Shown here one piece after another: positions 1-5,892 of a DNA stretch of 9,843 nt. This stretch comes from Verrucomicrobiales bacterium (lineage in GTDB: Bacteria; Verrucomicrobiota; Verrucomicrobiia; Limisphaerales; UBA1096): contig PBKH01000050.1 in the NCBI GenBank assembly GCA_002721375.1, positions 1 through 9,843 of the forward strand. The letters run 5' to 3'. Each line of letters opens with the position of its first letter. Position 1 is the first letter of the stretch. The notes beneath the pieces are model-generated. The model made no database searches. It had not been told where the DNA came from and saw nothing but the letters and a program-made list of their open reading frames with translations. A program made the position numbers and the translations under genes.

Positions 1-1
1 T

Positions 2-100
2 GCTCCTCCCGGTTTTTCAAGTTCTTCTAACAAAAAGCGACAAGAGTACCAAAAAGTAGTTCAGCTTTTAATGCGTCACGGAGGAAGAGCAAGCAAATGA
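2..100 (+). CDS. C-terminal end of an ankyrin-type protein (5' truncated by window edge)
   Basis: Reading from position 2 gives 32 residues ending VVQLLMRHGGRASK and a TGA at 98-100. The LLMRHGGRASK end matches the LLRKHGGKTG-type capping helix that closes the next ankyrin genes, so I infer that this is the last part of another ankyrin protein whose body lies outside the window. The stretch before it, APPGFSSSSNKKRQEYQK, is polar and shows no ankyrin consensus. The stop overlaps the next start as ATGA (97-100), which implies translational coupling and the same operon. GGAGG at 80-84 inside this gene could serve as ribosome-binding site for the gene at 97. The tail lacks the EELKAEGK extension of its neighbours. 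Identification rests on a short stretch and on context. Confidence 0.6.
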   Translation, partial: APPGFSSSSNKKRQEYQKVVQLLMRHGGRASK

Positions 101-127
101 AACACCTCCTACTCACAACAATCGCAG
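97..127 (+). repeat. Export-leader repeat, copy 1
   Basis: These 31 bases encode MKHLLLTTIA plus the first base of the next codon. They are identical to 1642-1672, differ at two positions from 2475-2505 and at three from 927-957. The coding sequence diverges quickly after the leader, so nucleotide conservation is concentrated here. Confidence 0.85.
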
Positions 128-930
128 CCGTGGTGCTGTTGGGGTGTGGGGAGTCGACTATTAGAATTGAAGATGCCATCCGCTCCGCAGACTTAGAATC
201 TGTTCAGAGGGGAATAGAAGCTGGAGCTGAGATCAATAAAAAATCAGCAAGTGGAATGACTCCTTTGCACTGGGCCGCTCAAGTTAATGATTTTGAAATT
301 GTAGAATATCTCATTTCTCAAAATGCGAACGTTAATTCTACTAATAATAACGGGCAAACTCCTTTGGATGTAATTGGAGGTTGGGGCGGCAGATTTAAGC
401 AAGGTGCGGGTGAAATCTCAAACCTACTAAAGAGCAAGGGGGCAACAAATGGAAACCCTCAAATAGCTCTCAATAATTACTTCATAACTACTAATGCTTT
501 AATCGTTAATTCTATGCAAGGTGCATCTGGTCAAGTTGTTGTATCAGACACATTGGGACTACAGGCTGCTGTTGAAGCTGGCGATGTTCAGGCTGTAAAA
601 CATTTCATAAATCTTCGATTAGATATTAATACTAGAATGTCAGGTTTACCTTTAAGTGATACACTTTTGCATGAAGCGGTTTTTAAAGGGCATAAAGAGA
701 TTGTCGTACTTCTTGTGTCCAGTGGAGCTTCCATAAACTTAGAAAGTAGTGGCCGTTTGGAGGATTTCGGGATGATTCCAATCGATAGCGTTGGCAGTCT
801 AAAGCATAGACAACCGAGGTTATATACTCCCTTAGACTACGCTATTAAATACGAAAAAAAGGAAATCGCTAACCTCCTCCGCAAACACGGCGGCAAGACG
901 GGTGAAGAATTGAAAGCTGAAGGCAAATGA
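97..930 (+). CDS. Ankyrin-repeat lipoprotein, two-module
   Basis: A 277-residue exported ankyrin protein. Residues 1-17, MKHLLLTTIAAVVLLGC, form a lipoprotein signal peptide with a lipobox ending at Cys17. Gly18 at +2 argues against inner-membrane retention under E. coli rules. A first ankyrin block covers about residues 24-116, with TPLHWAA at 55-61 and NNGQTPLD at 84-91. It ends in LLKSKGATNGN, a degenerate capping tail. A low-complexity linker follows (about 117-152). A second block (about 153-267) starts with LQAAVEAGDVQAVK, which resembles the start of a fresh ankyrin protein, and finishes with LRKHGGKTGEELKAEGK. Ankyrin stacks bind proteins; the partner is unknown. The start overlaps the previous stop as ATGA and the stop overlaps the next start as ATGA, so this is an internal operon gene. 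The two-block layout suggests an old fusion of two array members. Confidence 0.88.
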   Translation: MKHLLLTTIAAVVLLGCGESTIRIEDAIRSADLESVQRGIEAGAEINKKSASGMTPLHWAAQVNDFEIVEYLISQNANVNSTNNNGQTPLDVIGGWGGRFKQGAGEISNLLKSKGATNGNPQIALNNYFITTNALIVNSMQGASGQVVVSDTLGLQAAVEAGDVQAVKHFINLRLDINTRMSGLPLSDTLLHEAVFKGHKEIVVLLVSSGASINLESSGRLEDFGMIPIDSVGSLKHRQPRLYTPLDYAIKYEKKEIANLLRKHGGKTGEELKAEGK

Positions 931-957
931 AACATCTACTAATCACAACAATCGCAG
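871..957 (+). repeat. Tail-plus-leader junction cassette
   Basis: This joins the conserved ankyrin tail (871-930, encoding NLLRKHGGKTGEELKAEGK) and the conserved leader (927-957) through ATGA. The 35 bases 889-923 are identical to 2173-2207. GAAGG in the tail (919-923) lies three bases before the next ATG, so it is close for a ribosome-binding site; coupling by reinitiation is likely. A related junction spans 1588-1672. Confidence 0.8.
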
Positions 958-1628
958 CCGTGCTGGTTGTGGGAACCACCTTTGCTGATGAGATTCACGA
1001 TGCTGCAGCAAAAGGCGATTCTGCTGGTGTGCAAGCTCAATTGGATAAAGGTGTCGATGTGAATACGAAGAGTGGTGCTGCTGCTGTGCCGCCTTTACTT
1101 TTGGCTGCTTTAAATGGTCACACGGAAGTTGCCGCACTACTCGCTGCCAACGGTGCGGATTTGGGAAGAGCGGATAAGTTTGGCAATAGCTCTTTGCATT
1201 ATGCGGCTCACCATGGCAGCAATGAAATCGTTGTGCTTCTAATCACTAACAGTGCAGATGTGAATGCAAAGAATAAGGGTGGCGAAACACCTCTAGATAT
1301 GGCCGCCAACAAAGAAACTGCCGACTTCCTCCGCAAACATGGTGGCAAATATGGAACATTTATTGGCGCTGTGTCTGTAGGAGACATTGATGCGGTAAAG
1401 TTGTTTCTGGATGCTGGTGCGGATGTAAATGAGAAGGTTCAACATGGGTGGACCCCTTTGCATGAGGCTGCTATTTTTGGTCATGCGGAAGTCGCTAAGC
1501 TACTTATCGTAAACGGAGCGGATATAAATGCGTGGGATGGTTATGAACACCACTGGATGTCGATGGTGGTGAATCCGAATTCGCTACACTCCTCCGCAAT
1601 CAGGGAGGCAAGACTGGTAAAGAATTAA
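927..1628 (+). CDS. Exported ankyrin-repeat protein with frameshifted C-terminus
   Basis: As read, 233 residues. The leader MKHLLITTIAAVLVVGTTFA resembles its neighbours' but has Gly-Thr where they have Gly-Cys, so it lacks a lipobox. Cleavage by signal peptidase I after TTFA is likely, giving a soluble periplasmic protein. Ankyrin units follow: IHDAAAKGDSAGVQAQLDKG (about 23-42), the LLAALNGHTEVAALLAANG region, SSLHYAAHHGSNEIVVLL, and GGETPLD with LRKHGG (135-140). A second block starts at about 145 with VSVGDIDAVKLFLDAGADVN and continues with WTPLHEAAIFGHAEVAKLL. After GADINAWDGYE the frame breaks and the protein ends in unrelated residues NSLHSSAIREARLVKN. The -1 frame from 1547 restores TPLDVDGGESEFATLLRNQ and the family tail GGKTGKELKAERK, stopping at 1643-1645 in an ATGA overlap with the next gene. 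The ancestral gene was therefore 927-1645. The break may be a recent mutation or an assembly error. Confidence 0.8.
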   Translation: MKHLLITTIAAVLVVGTTFADEIHDAAAKGDSAGVQAQLDKGVDVNTKSGAAAVPPLLLAALNGHTEVAALLAANGADLGRADKFGNSSLHYAAHHGSNEIVVLLITNSADVNAKNKGGETPLDMAANKETADFLRKHGGKYGTFIGAVSVGDIDAVKLFLDAGADVNEKVQHGWTPLHEAAIFGHAEVAKLLIVNGADINAWDGYEHHWMSMVVNPNSLHSSAIREARLVKN

Positions 1629-1645
1629 AAGCTGAAAGGAAATGA
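1547..1645 (+). other. Displaced 3' end of the preceding ankyrin gene (-1 frame)
   Basis: Read from 1547, this frame gives TPLDVDGGESEFATLLRNQ and then the array's standard tail GGKTGKELKAERK, with TGA at 1643-1645. TPLD is the start of an ankyrin helix, and the tail differs by only a few residues from those of the genes ending at 930 and 2214. The joint with the upstream frame lies between GYE (1539-1547) and ACA (1547-1549). Restoring one missing base would rejoin them one residue short of the usual ankyrin spacing; restoring four bases would give the exact spacing. The tail still carries a purine-rich GAAAGG upstream of the start at 1642. Confidence 0.8.
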
Positions 1646-1672
1646 AACACCTCCTACTCACAACAATCGCAG
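1588..1672 (+). repeat. Tail-plus-leader junction cassette, second full copy
   Basis: The tail here (from CTCCTCCGCAAT at 1588 to TGA at 1643-1645) is out of frame with the annotated upstream gene but clearly homologous to 873-930. The leader part, 1642-1672, is identical to 97-127. The tail has drifted more than the leader, as expected if the frameshift freed it from selection, though the time is too short to be sure. Confidence 0.75.
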
Positions 1673-2214
1673 TCGTATTTTTGGTGGGGTGCAACAAGCC
1701 TTCTAACGAACTGCTTTTAAGCGCTGCAGAATCTGATGATTTAGATACTGTTAAAGAGCAGTTGACTAGAGGGGCTAATATTGAGTCAAAATGTATCGGT
1801 TGTGGAGGCACTCCCCTTACACATGCCGCTAAAACTGGTTCAATTGAGATTGCCAAATTGCTTATAAACAATAACGCAAATGTTAATCCAAAAGACAAAG
1901 ATGGCGACACACCTCTTCACTCATCCTCAATGAATGGACACTTAGAAATAGTTAAATTATTAGTAATTAAAGGCGCGGATCTTAATGCAAAAAATGAGCG
2001 TTTGGGAGCAACCTGCCTTCACGCAGCTTCATTTTCAGGGCATGAAGATATAGTAGCCTTTCTGGTTACTAAAAATCTAGATATCAATGCTACTGAAATA
2101 AATGGGCTTACTCCAATAGACTTAGCCAAACTAGATGGACATACGAATGTGATTAAAATTTTAAAACAAAATGGCGGCAAGACGGGTGAAGAATTGAAAG
2201 CTGAAGGAAAATGA
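1642..2214 (+). CDS. Ankyrin-repeat lipoprotein
   Basis: A 190-residue single-block ankyrin lipoprotein. The signal peptide MKHLLLTTIAVVFLVGC ends in lipobox Cys17, followed by Asn18, which does not look like an inner-membrane retention signal. About five ankyrin units follow: NELLLSAAESDDLDTVKEQL (22-41), GGTPLTHAAKTGSIEIAKLL (from 55), GDTPLHSSSMNGHLEIVKLL, a unit with ATCLHAASFSGHEDIVAFL, and GLTPIDLAKLDGHTNVIKIL. The protein ends with GGKTGEELKAEGK. This is the most regular ankyrin protein of the array. A Cys-x2-Cys pair (51, 54) between the first two units is unusual for ankyrins and might be a disulfide in the periplasm; that is inference. The first 31 bases are identical to those of the gene at 97, and 35 bases of its tail (2173-2207) are identical to 889-923. 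Both ends overlap neighbours as ATGA. Partner unknown. Confidence 0.88.
   Translation: MKHLLLTTIAVVFLVGCNKPSNELLLSAAESDDLDTVKEQLTRGANIESKCIGCGGTPLTHAAKTGSIEIAKLLINNNANVNPKDKDGDTPLHSSSMNGHLEIVKLLVIKGADLNAKNERLGATCLHAASFSGHEDIVAFLVTKNLDINATEINGLTPIDLAKLDGHTNVIKILKQNGGKTGEELKAEGK
2173..2214 (+). repeat. Ankyrin tail repeat joined to a foreign gene
   Basis: This is the same conserved tail, with the first 35 bases identical to 889-923. It is followed by the zinc-ribbon start instead of the export leader. The ATGA junction is kept, so the tail works with a different downstream gene. Confidence 0.8.
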
Positions 2215-2375
2215 AAAAATGCCCACATTGCGATAAGGTTCTAATGGCTTCAATTTTACCTCAATGCTCATGGTGTGGAGGTGAATTAAAAGAAAGTGAG
2301 CTACTTAAGTCTAAAGAAGAAATTTTAAGACGATGGGACGATGATAAGAAAGACGAGGAACACAAAAAAATCTAG
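2211..2375 (+). CDS. Small zinc-ribbon protein, probably interrupted by an A-run frameshift
   Basis: A 54-residue reading frame starting in an ATGA overlap (2211-2214) with the preceding ankyrin stop. It begins MKKCPHCDKVL and has a second pair in QCSWCGGEL, so Cys4, Cys7, Cys19 and Cys22 form a CxxC-x11-CxxC zinc ribbon. A strongly charged helix-like stretch follows, KESELLKSKEEILRRWDDDK. There is no signal peptide, so it is probably cytoplasmic, unlike its neighbours. The frame stops at TAG 2373-2375 directly after a run of seven A residues (2364-2370). The -1 frame stays open from that run to TAA at 2471-2473, one base before the next ATG, which strongly suggests that the intended protein has about 87 residues. 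The cognate coupling site is AAGG in the tail upstream. Target unknown; zinc ribbons commonly bind nucleic acid or protein. Confidence 0.7.
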   Translation: MKKCPHCDKVLMASILPQCSWCGGELKESELLKSKEEILRRWDDDKKDEEHKKI

Positions 2376-2473
2376 AGAATTATGGTAAAGAAATACGAAA
2401 AGGATTTGAAAGAAGAGTAGCTAATTCAATTCAAAGGATTCAAAGAAATACACATTGGAGGAATAATAATTAA
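2369..2473 (+). other. Continuation frame of the zinc-ribbon gene (-1 after A7)
   Basis: After the A7 run the -1 frame reads NLENYGKEIRKGFERR, then VANSIQRIQRNTHWRNNN and TAA at 2471-2473. The composition is basic and helical and follows naturally from the charged segment upstream. It ends one base before the next gene, matching the compact spacing of the whole operon. Rejoining requires one more A in the run, or a -1 slip by ribosome or RNA polymerase on it. Confidence 0.62.
2457..2461 (+). promoter_or_regulatory. Shine-Dalgarno sequence for the metallopeptidase lipoprotein
   Basis: GGAGG lies 13 bases before the ATG at 2475, a somewhat long spacing. It supports this start, which is also the one giving the family leader. 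It is one of the few clear anti-SD matches in the window. Confidence 0.5.
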
Positions 2474-2474
2474 A

Positions 2475-2505
2475 ATGAAACACCTCCTACTAACAACAAT
2501 CGCAT
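2475..2505 (+). repeat. Export-leader repeat on the metallopeptidase gene
   Basis: The 31-base leader is present with two differences from copy 1 (positions 18 and 31 of the repeat), but upstream there is no ankyrin tail. The leader therefore also occurs apart from the tail. Confidence 0.8.
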
Positions 2506-3491
2506 CTGTGGTACTAGTAGGGTGCTCGCCGATTGGCTACCCGCCTCCACTTGCCAATACAATTGCAAACAAAGGGCAAGACCTCACTCAAGAAACTGAC
2601 ATCAAGCCTGTATTATTTGTCGCAGATGGACTAAATGAAAACGGATCGCTTATTAAAAATTATCAAAGAGGCCTAAAGTACGCGATCAATTATTTCGGAA
2701 ACTACGGCCCTTATTACATTTATTTGCTAGGTCCAGGAAACGAACAAAGTATCAGAAAAATCTATTTAAAAAGAGCTGAAAGCAGAGTCAACCGGAGTTC
2801 GCTGACTAAAGCCGAAGAACAAATAAATGAATTTTTAAATGAGCCTAATATTGTTGCAGAAATAGACGCTGTTTTAGCTGGCAAAGCGGAAGGAGGTTTA
2901 ACCTGGAGTGATCCCCCTCAAAGAGTATACGAGGATGTAACCACAAATGCCATCGGGCGAGAGAATGATCCTGTCGAAAACACGTGGGGAGCACTACATG
3001 AATATCACCATGTTTTTCAGATTGCGCATTGCGATTCTTACCAGAAACGGACTTCCGACCAAAATTTGAACTCGTGGATGGCAGAAGGAATGGCAACCTA
3101 TAGTTCTGCAAAGTTTATGGGGAACCTAAATTTAATAGACTTCAAAAGTTACATGCTAGAACTGAGAAAAACGGGAGGCAATATTGGAAGTCCGGGTATA
3201 AACGAATTTATATTAGGTGATAAAACCTGGCGTTTAGATAACGAAACGTATTGGGAAGCGGGAAAGGCTGCACAAGTATACTATATGCTGGGTGCCTGGG
3301 CAACAGCCTATCTGATTCACGTTCACGGTATAGCCGAAGTTACCGTTCTGAAGAACTGGTATTTTGATATCCCCCGCATAGGAAAATCCGCTGCTTTTGA
3401 AAAGCATATGGGTTTATCCCTAAACAAGTTCTATAAAATGTTTGATACCTTTATCATACAACCGAATGAAGAGGTGATGAAAATCTTTTAA
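2475..3491 (+). CDS. Lipoprotein with zinc metallopeptidase (gluzincin-like, peptidase MA type) signature
   Basis: A 338-residue protein. The signal peptide MKHLLLTTIASVVLVGC has its lipobox Cys at 17 and a Ser at +2, so it is probably a lipid-anchored envelope protein. The core carries HEYHH (175-179), a match to HExxH in which the two outer His bind zinc and Glu176 is the catalytic base. About 25 residues later comes NSWMAEGMATY with Glu204, a plausible third zinc ligand of the gluzincin type. A helix with HVHG and a terminal domain follow. The region around residues 45-130 has no motif I recognise. The protein is not ankyrin-like, yet the first 31 bases differ from those of the ankyrin gene at 97 at only two positions. 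It closes the compact gene block, one base after the corrected zinc-ribbon frame. Substrate unknown; envelope or extracellular protein cleavage is inference. Confidence 0.75.
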   Translation: MKHLLLTTIASVVLVGCSPIGYPPPLANTIANKGQDLTQETDIKPVLFVADGLNENGSLIKNYQRGLKYAINYFGNYGPYYIYLLGPGNEQSIRKIYLKRAESRVNRSSLTKAEEQINEFLNEPNIVAEIDAVLAGKAEGGLTWSDPPQRVYEDVTTNAIGRENDPVENTWGALHEYHHVFQIAHCDSYQKRTSDQNLNSWMAEGMATYSSAKFMGNLNLIDFKSYMLELRKTGGNIGSPGINEFILGDKTWRLDNETYWEAGKAAQVYYMLGAWATAYLIHVHGIAEVTVLKNWYFDIPRIGKSAAFEKHMGLSLNKFYKMFDTFIIQPNEEVMKIF

Positions 3492-3626
3492 GAAAAGAAC
3501 GGCGGCAAACTAAACTACTCGGGGCCTTCCGAGATGTGAACATGTAGAAAGCAGTATATTTAGAATCCAAAAACCGATAAAAGCCTTGCGTAATTTTGCA
3601 CCTTATTTAGATTGGCTTGACTTTAA

Positions 3627-4952
3627 ATGTCTTGTATAAAAATACATTCCCGAACGACAATCAGTTTAAAACCATTTTTTTATGCAGTCACATTTATGGC
3701 TAGCATATTAAGTGCAAAGGCAGCTGATTGGACTCAGTATCGTGGGCCAAATTTTGATGGATCATCCTCAGAAAAACTGAAAATCTCCGCTTGGCCAAAT
3801 GGTGAAATCAATGCGGTATGGAAAGTTCCCACTCGGCTTGGATTTTCTTCATTTGCCATAGCCAACGGGCGATCATTTACGATCGTTATGGAAAAAATCG
3901 ACGATGTAAACCGCGAAGTGTGTCTCGCGCTTGATGTCAACACTGGCAAAAAATTATGGAGCAAAGTATTAAACATCGCCAAATACGACGGAGGCGGAAA
4001 CAGCGGTGCAACAGAGAACAAAGGTGGCGATGGCCCCCGCACTACACCCGCAAGTGATGGTGAGCATGTTTACATACTGGACGGACGCCTTACATTACAC
4101 TGCCTCGATGCCAAAACGGGTAATAACCTTTGGATCGTCAATCTTGTAAAAAAGCACGAAGCTAAATTGATTCGCTGGCAGAACGCAGCTGCTCCTATCA
4201 TTGACAATGGTCTGATTTTCGTTTGCGGAGGAGGAGAAAAACAGTCATTGCTGGCAATCAACAAGCAATCTGGGGCTACTGTATGGAGTGAAGAAAGCGA
4301 TCAAATGACTCATACAAGCCCGATAGTGGTAGATATTCTAGGTGAACGACAGGTTGTTTTTTTCACACAAAAAGGCTTGGTTTCCTGCAACATTAGAAAT
4401 GGCAAGGTACTCTGGCGCGCAACGCATCCGTTCAAGGTTTCTACTGCTGCCTCACCAATCGTTGAAGGCAACATTGTTTATTGCTCCGCAGGTTATGGAG
4501 TCGGGGCAGCGGCTTTTCGAGTTAGCAAAAAAGACGGAGTATATTCCACCACTCAACTATGGCGAAAGCCTAATAAACTGATGAACCATTGGAGCACCCC
4601 AGTCTGTGTAGATGGACACCTTTATGGAATGTTTCAGTTTAAAGAATACGGCAACGGTCCACTCAAATGCGTTGAGTTGGCAACCGGCGAAATAAAATGG
4701 TCGAAATCAGGATTTGGCCCTGGAGGTGTTATTCTCGTCGATAGAAAACTAATAGCCACCACCGACACAGGCAAAGTAGTGATCTCCAAAGCGACGCCAG
4801 AAGATTACAAAGAAATTGGCCGCTTTAAAGCCATAGAAGGAAAATGTTGGACTCATGCCGCTTATAGCAATGGACAGATTTATGTGCGAAGCACTAAAGA
4901 AGGAGCCCGCTACGATCTAAAAGGAAGCTTAGGTAATTCAAGATTGCCATGA
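3627..4952 (+). CDS. Secreted PQQ-like beta-propeller protein
   Basis: A 441-residue protein. Residues 1-32 look like a Sec signal peptide: a basic start, a hydrophobic FFYAVTFMASIL core and an A-K-A cleavage site. The mature part begins ADWTQYRGPNFDG, a typical opening of PQQ-like repeat proteins in Verrucomicrobiota and Planctomycetota. At least five blade motifs of the pattern D-x-x-(T/S)-G-x-x-x-W are visible: LALDVNTGKKLWSK, LHCLDAKTGNNLWIVN, LAINKQSGATVWSEE, CNIRNGKVLWRA and CVELATGEIKWSK. The length is normal for this group. These propellers are often non-enzymatic, related to BamB or to quinoprotein dehydrogenases, and no PQQ or calcium ligand set can be assigned by eye. The gene stands alone: 135 bases after the metallopeptidase and converging on the reductase gene. 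No Shine-Dalgarno is seen upstream of the ATG. A later ATG at residue 24 would shorten the signal peptide too much. Confidence 0.85.
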   Translation: MSCIKIHSRTTISLKPFFYAVTFMASILSAKAADWTQYRGPNFDGSSSEKLKISAWPNGEINAVWKVPTRLGFSSFAIANGRSFTIVMEKIDDVNREVCLALDVNTGKKLWSKVLNIAKYDGGGNSGATENKGGDGPRTTPASDGEHVYILDGRLTLHCLDAKTGNNLWIVNLVKKHEAKLIRWQNAAAPIIDNGLIFVCGGGEKQSLLAINKQSGATVWSEESDQMTHTSPIVVDILGERQVVFFTQKGLVSCNIRNGKVLWRATHPFKVSTAASPIVEGNIVYCSAGYGVGAAAFRVSKKDGVYSTTQLWRKPNKLMNHWSTPVCVDGHLYGMFQFKEYGNGPLKCVELATGEIKWSKSGFGPGGVILVDRKLIATTDTGKVVISKATPEDYKEIGRFKAIEGKCWTHAAYSNGQIYVRSTKEGARYDLKGSLGNSRLP

Positions 4953-4975
4953 TAAATAGATAAATCTTGCATTTG

Positions 4976-5686
4976 TCAAAGAGCTGACTTGCCAGTCATA
5001 TAGCCTCCATCCACAAAAAGAGTTTGGCCGGTGGTGAAACCGGATTGGCCAACAAGAAAGTAGCAATTCGCAGCGGCAATTTCCTCAGGCAAACCAATGC
5101 GCTTCATGGGGATACCCTCAATGTAACGAGCTCGACTTTCGCTTCCAGGAGGGTTGTTCGTGTTGAAGAGCTCTGTCTCAACTGGGCCAGGGGCAACGGA
5201 ATTGACAGTGATTCCATAAGTGGCCAGTTCCAGGGCCCAACTTCGCGTAAAGCTGACCATACCACTCTTAGATGCGGCATAACTGGTCCGGAAGGGAACT
5301 CCAGCCACAACCATACTAGAGGTAAAAACAATGCGACCACATCCTTGATTCTTCATGTTAGGGAGAACGGATTGTGTTGCCTGAAGTGAACAACGGAGGT
5401 TGATGTCGATACAAGCGTCAAAACTATCCAAGGTAATATCCTCTATTGGCGCGGGATTAACAAGGCCCACATTGTTGAGGAGTCCGTCAAATTTATACTT
5501 TGTGGCTAATTCATGGAAAAGCTTCCCACGAGCAGTATCGTCACCCAGATCAATTGTGTGAAAAGTACCAGGGAAATCATTCGGCTTGGTACGAGCAAGC
5601 CCGACAATCTGATGGCCCTGATCAGCTAACATTCTTGCTGTGGCAAGGCCTATTCCTTTACTTGCGCCAGTAATAAGGATGTTCAT
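4976..5686 (-). CDS. Short-chain dehydrogenase/reductase (classical SDR)
   Basis: A 236-residue cytoplasmic NAD(P)-dependent oxidoreductase. TGASKGIG (6-13) is the classical cofactor-binding glycine motif, and NNVG (71-74) stabilises the central sheet. The catalytic set is visible: Asn96, Ser123, Tyr136 and Lys140 in SYAASK. PGPVETE (167-172) and the closing VDGG (225-228) are also typical of the family. Arg32 after the second beta strand is compatible with NADP preference, but I cannot settle this. The substrate cannot be read from the sequence; FabG-like or alcohol/sugar dehydrogenase roles are equally possible. It converges with the propeller gene (23 bases apart) and diverges from the permease gene, sharing a 255-base regulatory region. 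The ATG at 5686 places the glycine motif at the usual distance, but there is no Shine-Dalgarno upstream. Confidence 0.9.
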   Translation of the reverse strand: MNILITGASKGIGLATARMLADQGHQIVGLARTKPNDFPGTFHTIDLGDDTARGKLFHELATKYKFDGLLNNVGLVNPAPIEDITLDSFDACIDINLRCSLQATQSVLPNMKNQGCGRIVFTSSMVVAGVPFRTSYAASKSGMVSFTRSWALELATYGITVNSVAPGPVETELFNTNNPPGSESRARYIEGIPMKRIGLPEEIAAANCYFLVGQSGFTTGQTLFVDGGYMTGKSAL

Positions 5687-5733
5687 TTTAAATGAAGTAG
5701 TATTTTATCTCTTAAATGCAAAACCTATAAAGT

Positions 5734-5759
5734 CCTTACCTCAAATTCATACGGTAAGG
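5734..5759. promoter_or_regulatory. Inverted repeat in the divergent promoter region
   Basis: CCTTACC (5734-5740) and GGTAAGG (5753-5759) form a perfect 7-bp inverted repeat with a 12-base spacer, about 48 bases upstream of the reductase start. The half-site spacing of about two helical turns (19 bases, start to start) suits a dimeric repressor. No regulator gene is present in the window, so the role as operator is inference. Confidence 0.35.
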
Positions 5760-5831
5760 CGGTGAATTTTGGCAGTATCATTTTCATTATCCAATATTTA
5801 AAAATGCAAACCCTTCTAGAAAGCGCCTATT

Positions 5832-5851
5832 TGCTATTTCAAGTAATAGCA
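5832..5851. promoter_or_regulatory. Inverted repeat upstream of the permease promoter
   Basis: TGCTATT (5832-5838) and AATAGCA (5845-5851) pair perfectly across six bases. A separate 10-bp palindrome, ATGATATCAT, sits at 5866-5875, just before the proposed -35 box at 5893. These could be operator half-sites or a hairpin. AT-rich sequence raises the odds of chance palindromes. Confidence 0.3.
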
Positions 5852-5892
5852 TGAATTTTAAAAAGATGATATCATTGTATCTTTATCATTCA

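Noticed and set aside
1584..1910. 108-codon - strand frame across the second and third ankyrin genes.
   Set aside because: It runs antisense to two recognisable ankyrin genes and their junction cassette, with no family pattern of its own.
2382..2420. Short frame MVKKYEKDLKEE between the zinc-ribbon stop and the metallopeptidase gene.
   Set aside because: It lies inside the continuation frame of the zinc-ribbon gene, which explains the region better.
3518..3533. CTCGG-GGCCTT-CCGAG hairpin after the metallopeptidase gene.
   Set aside because: Only five base pairs and no T tract follows, so a terminator cannot be supported.
3492..3539. In-frame codons after the metallopeptidase stop reading EKNGGKLNYSGPSEM, which resemble the ankyrin GGK tail.
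   Set aside because: Only four residues (NGGK) match and the DNA similarity is limited to GGCGGCAA. It could be a relic of a tail cassette, but chance is as likely.
5024..5389. 121-codon frame on the + strand and a 78-codon - strand frame (5104-5340) within the reductase gene.
   Set aside because: Both are shadows of the well-supported SDR coding sequence and have no independent motif.
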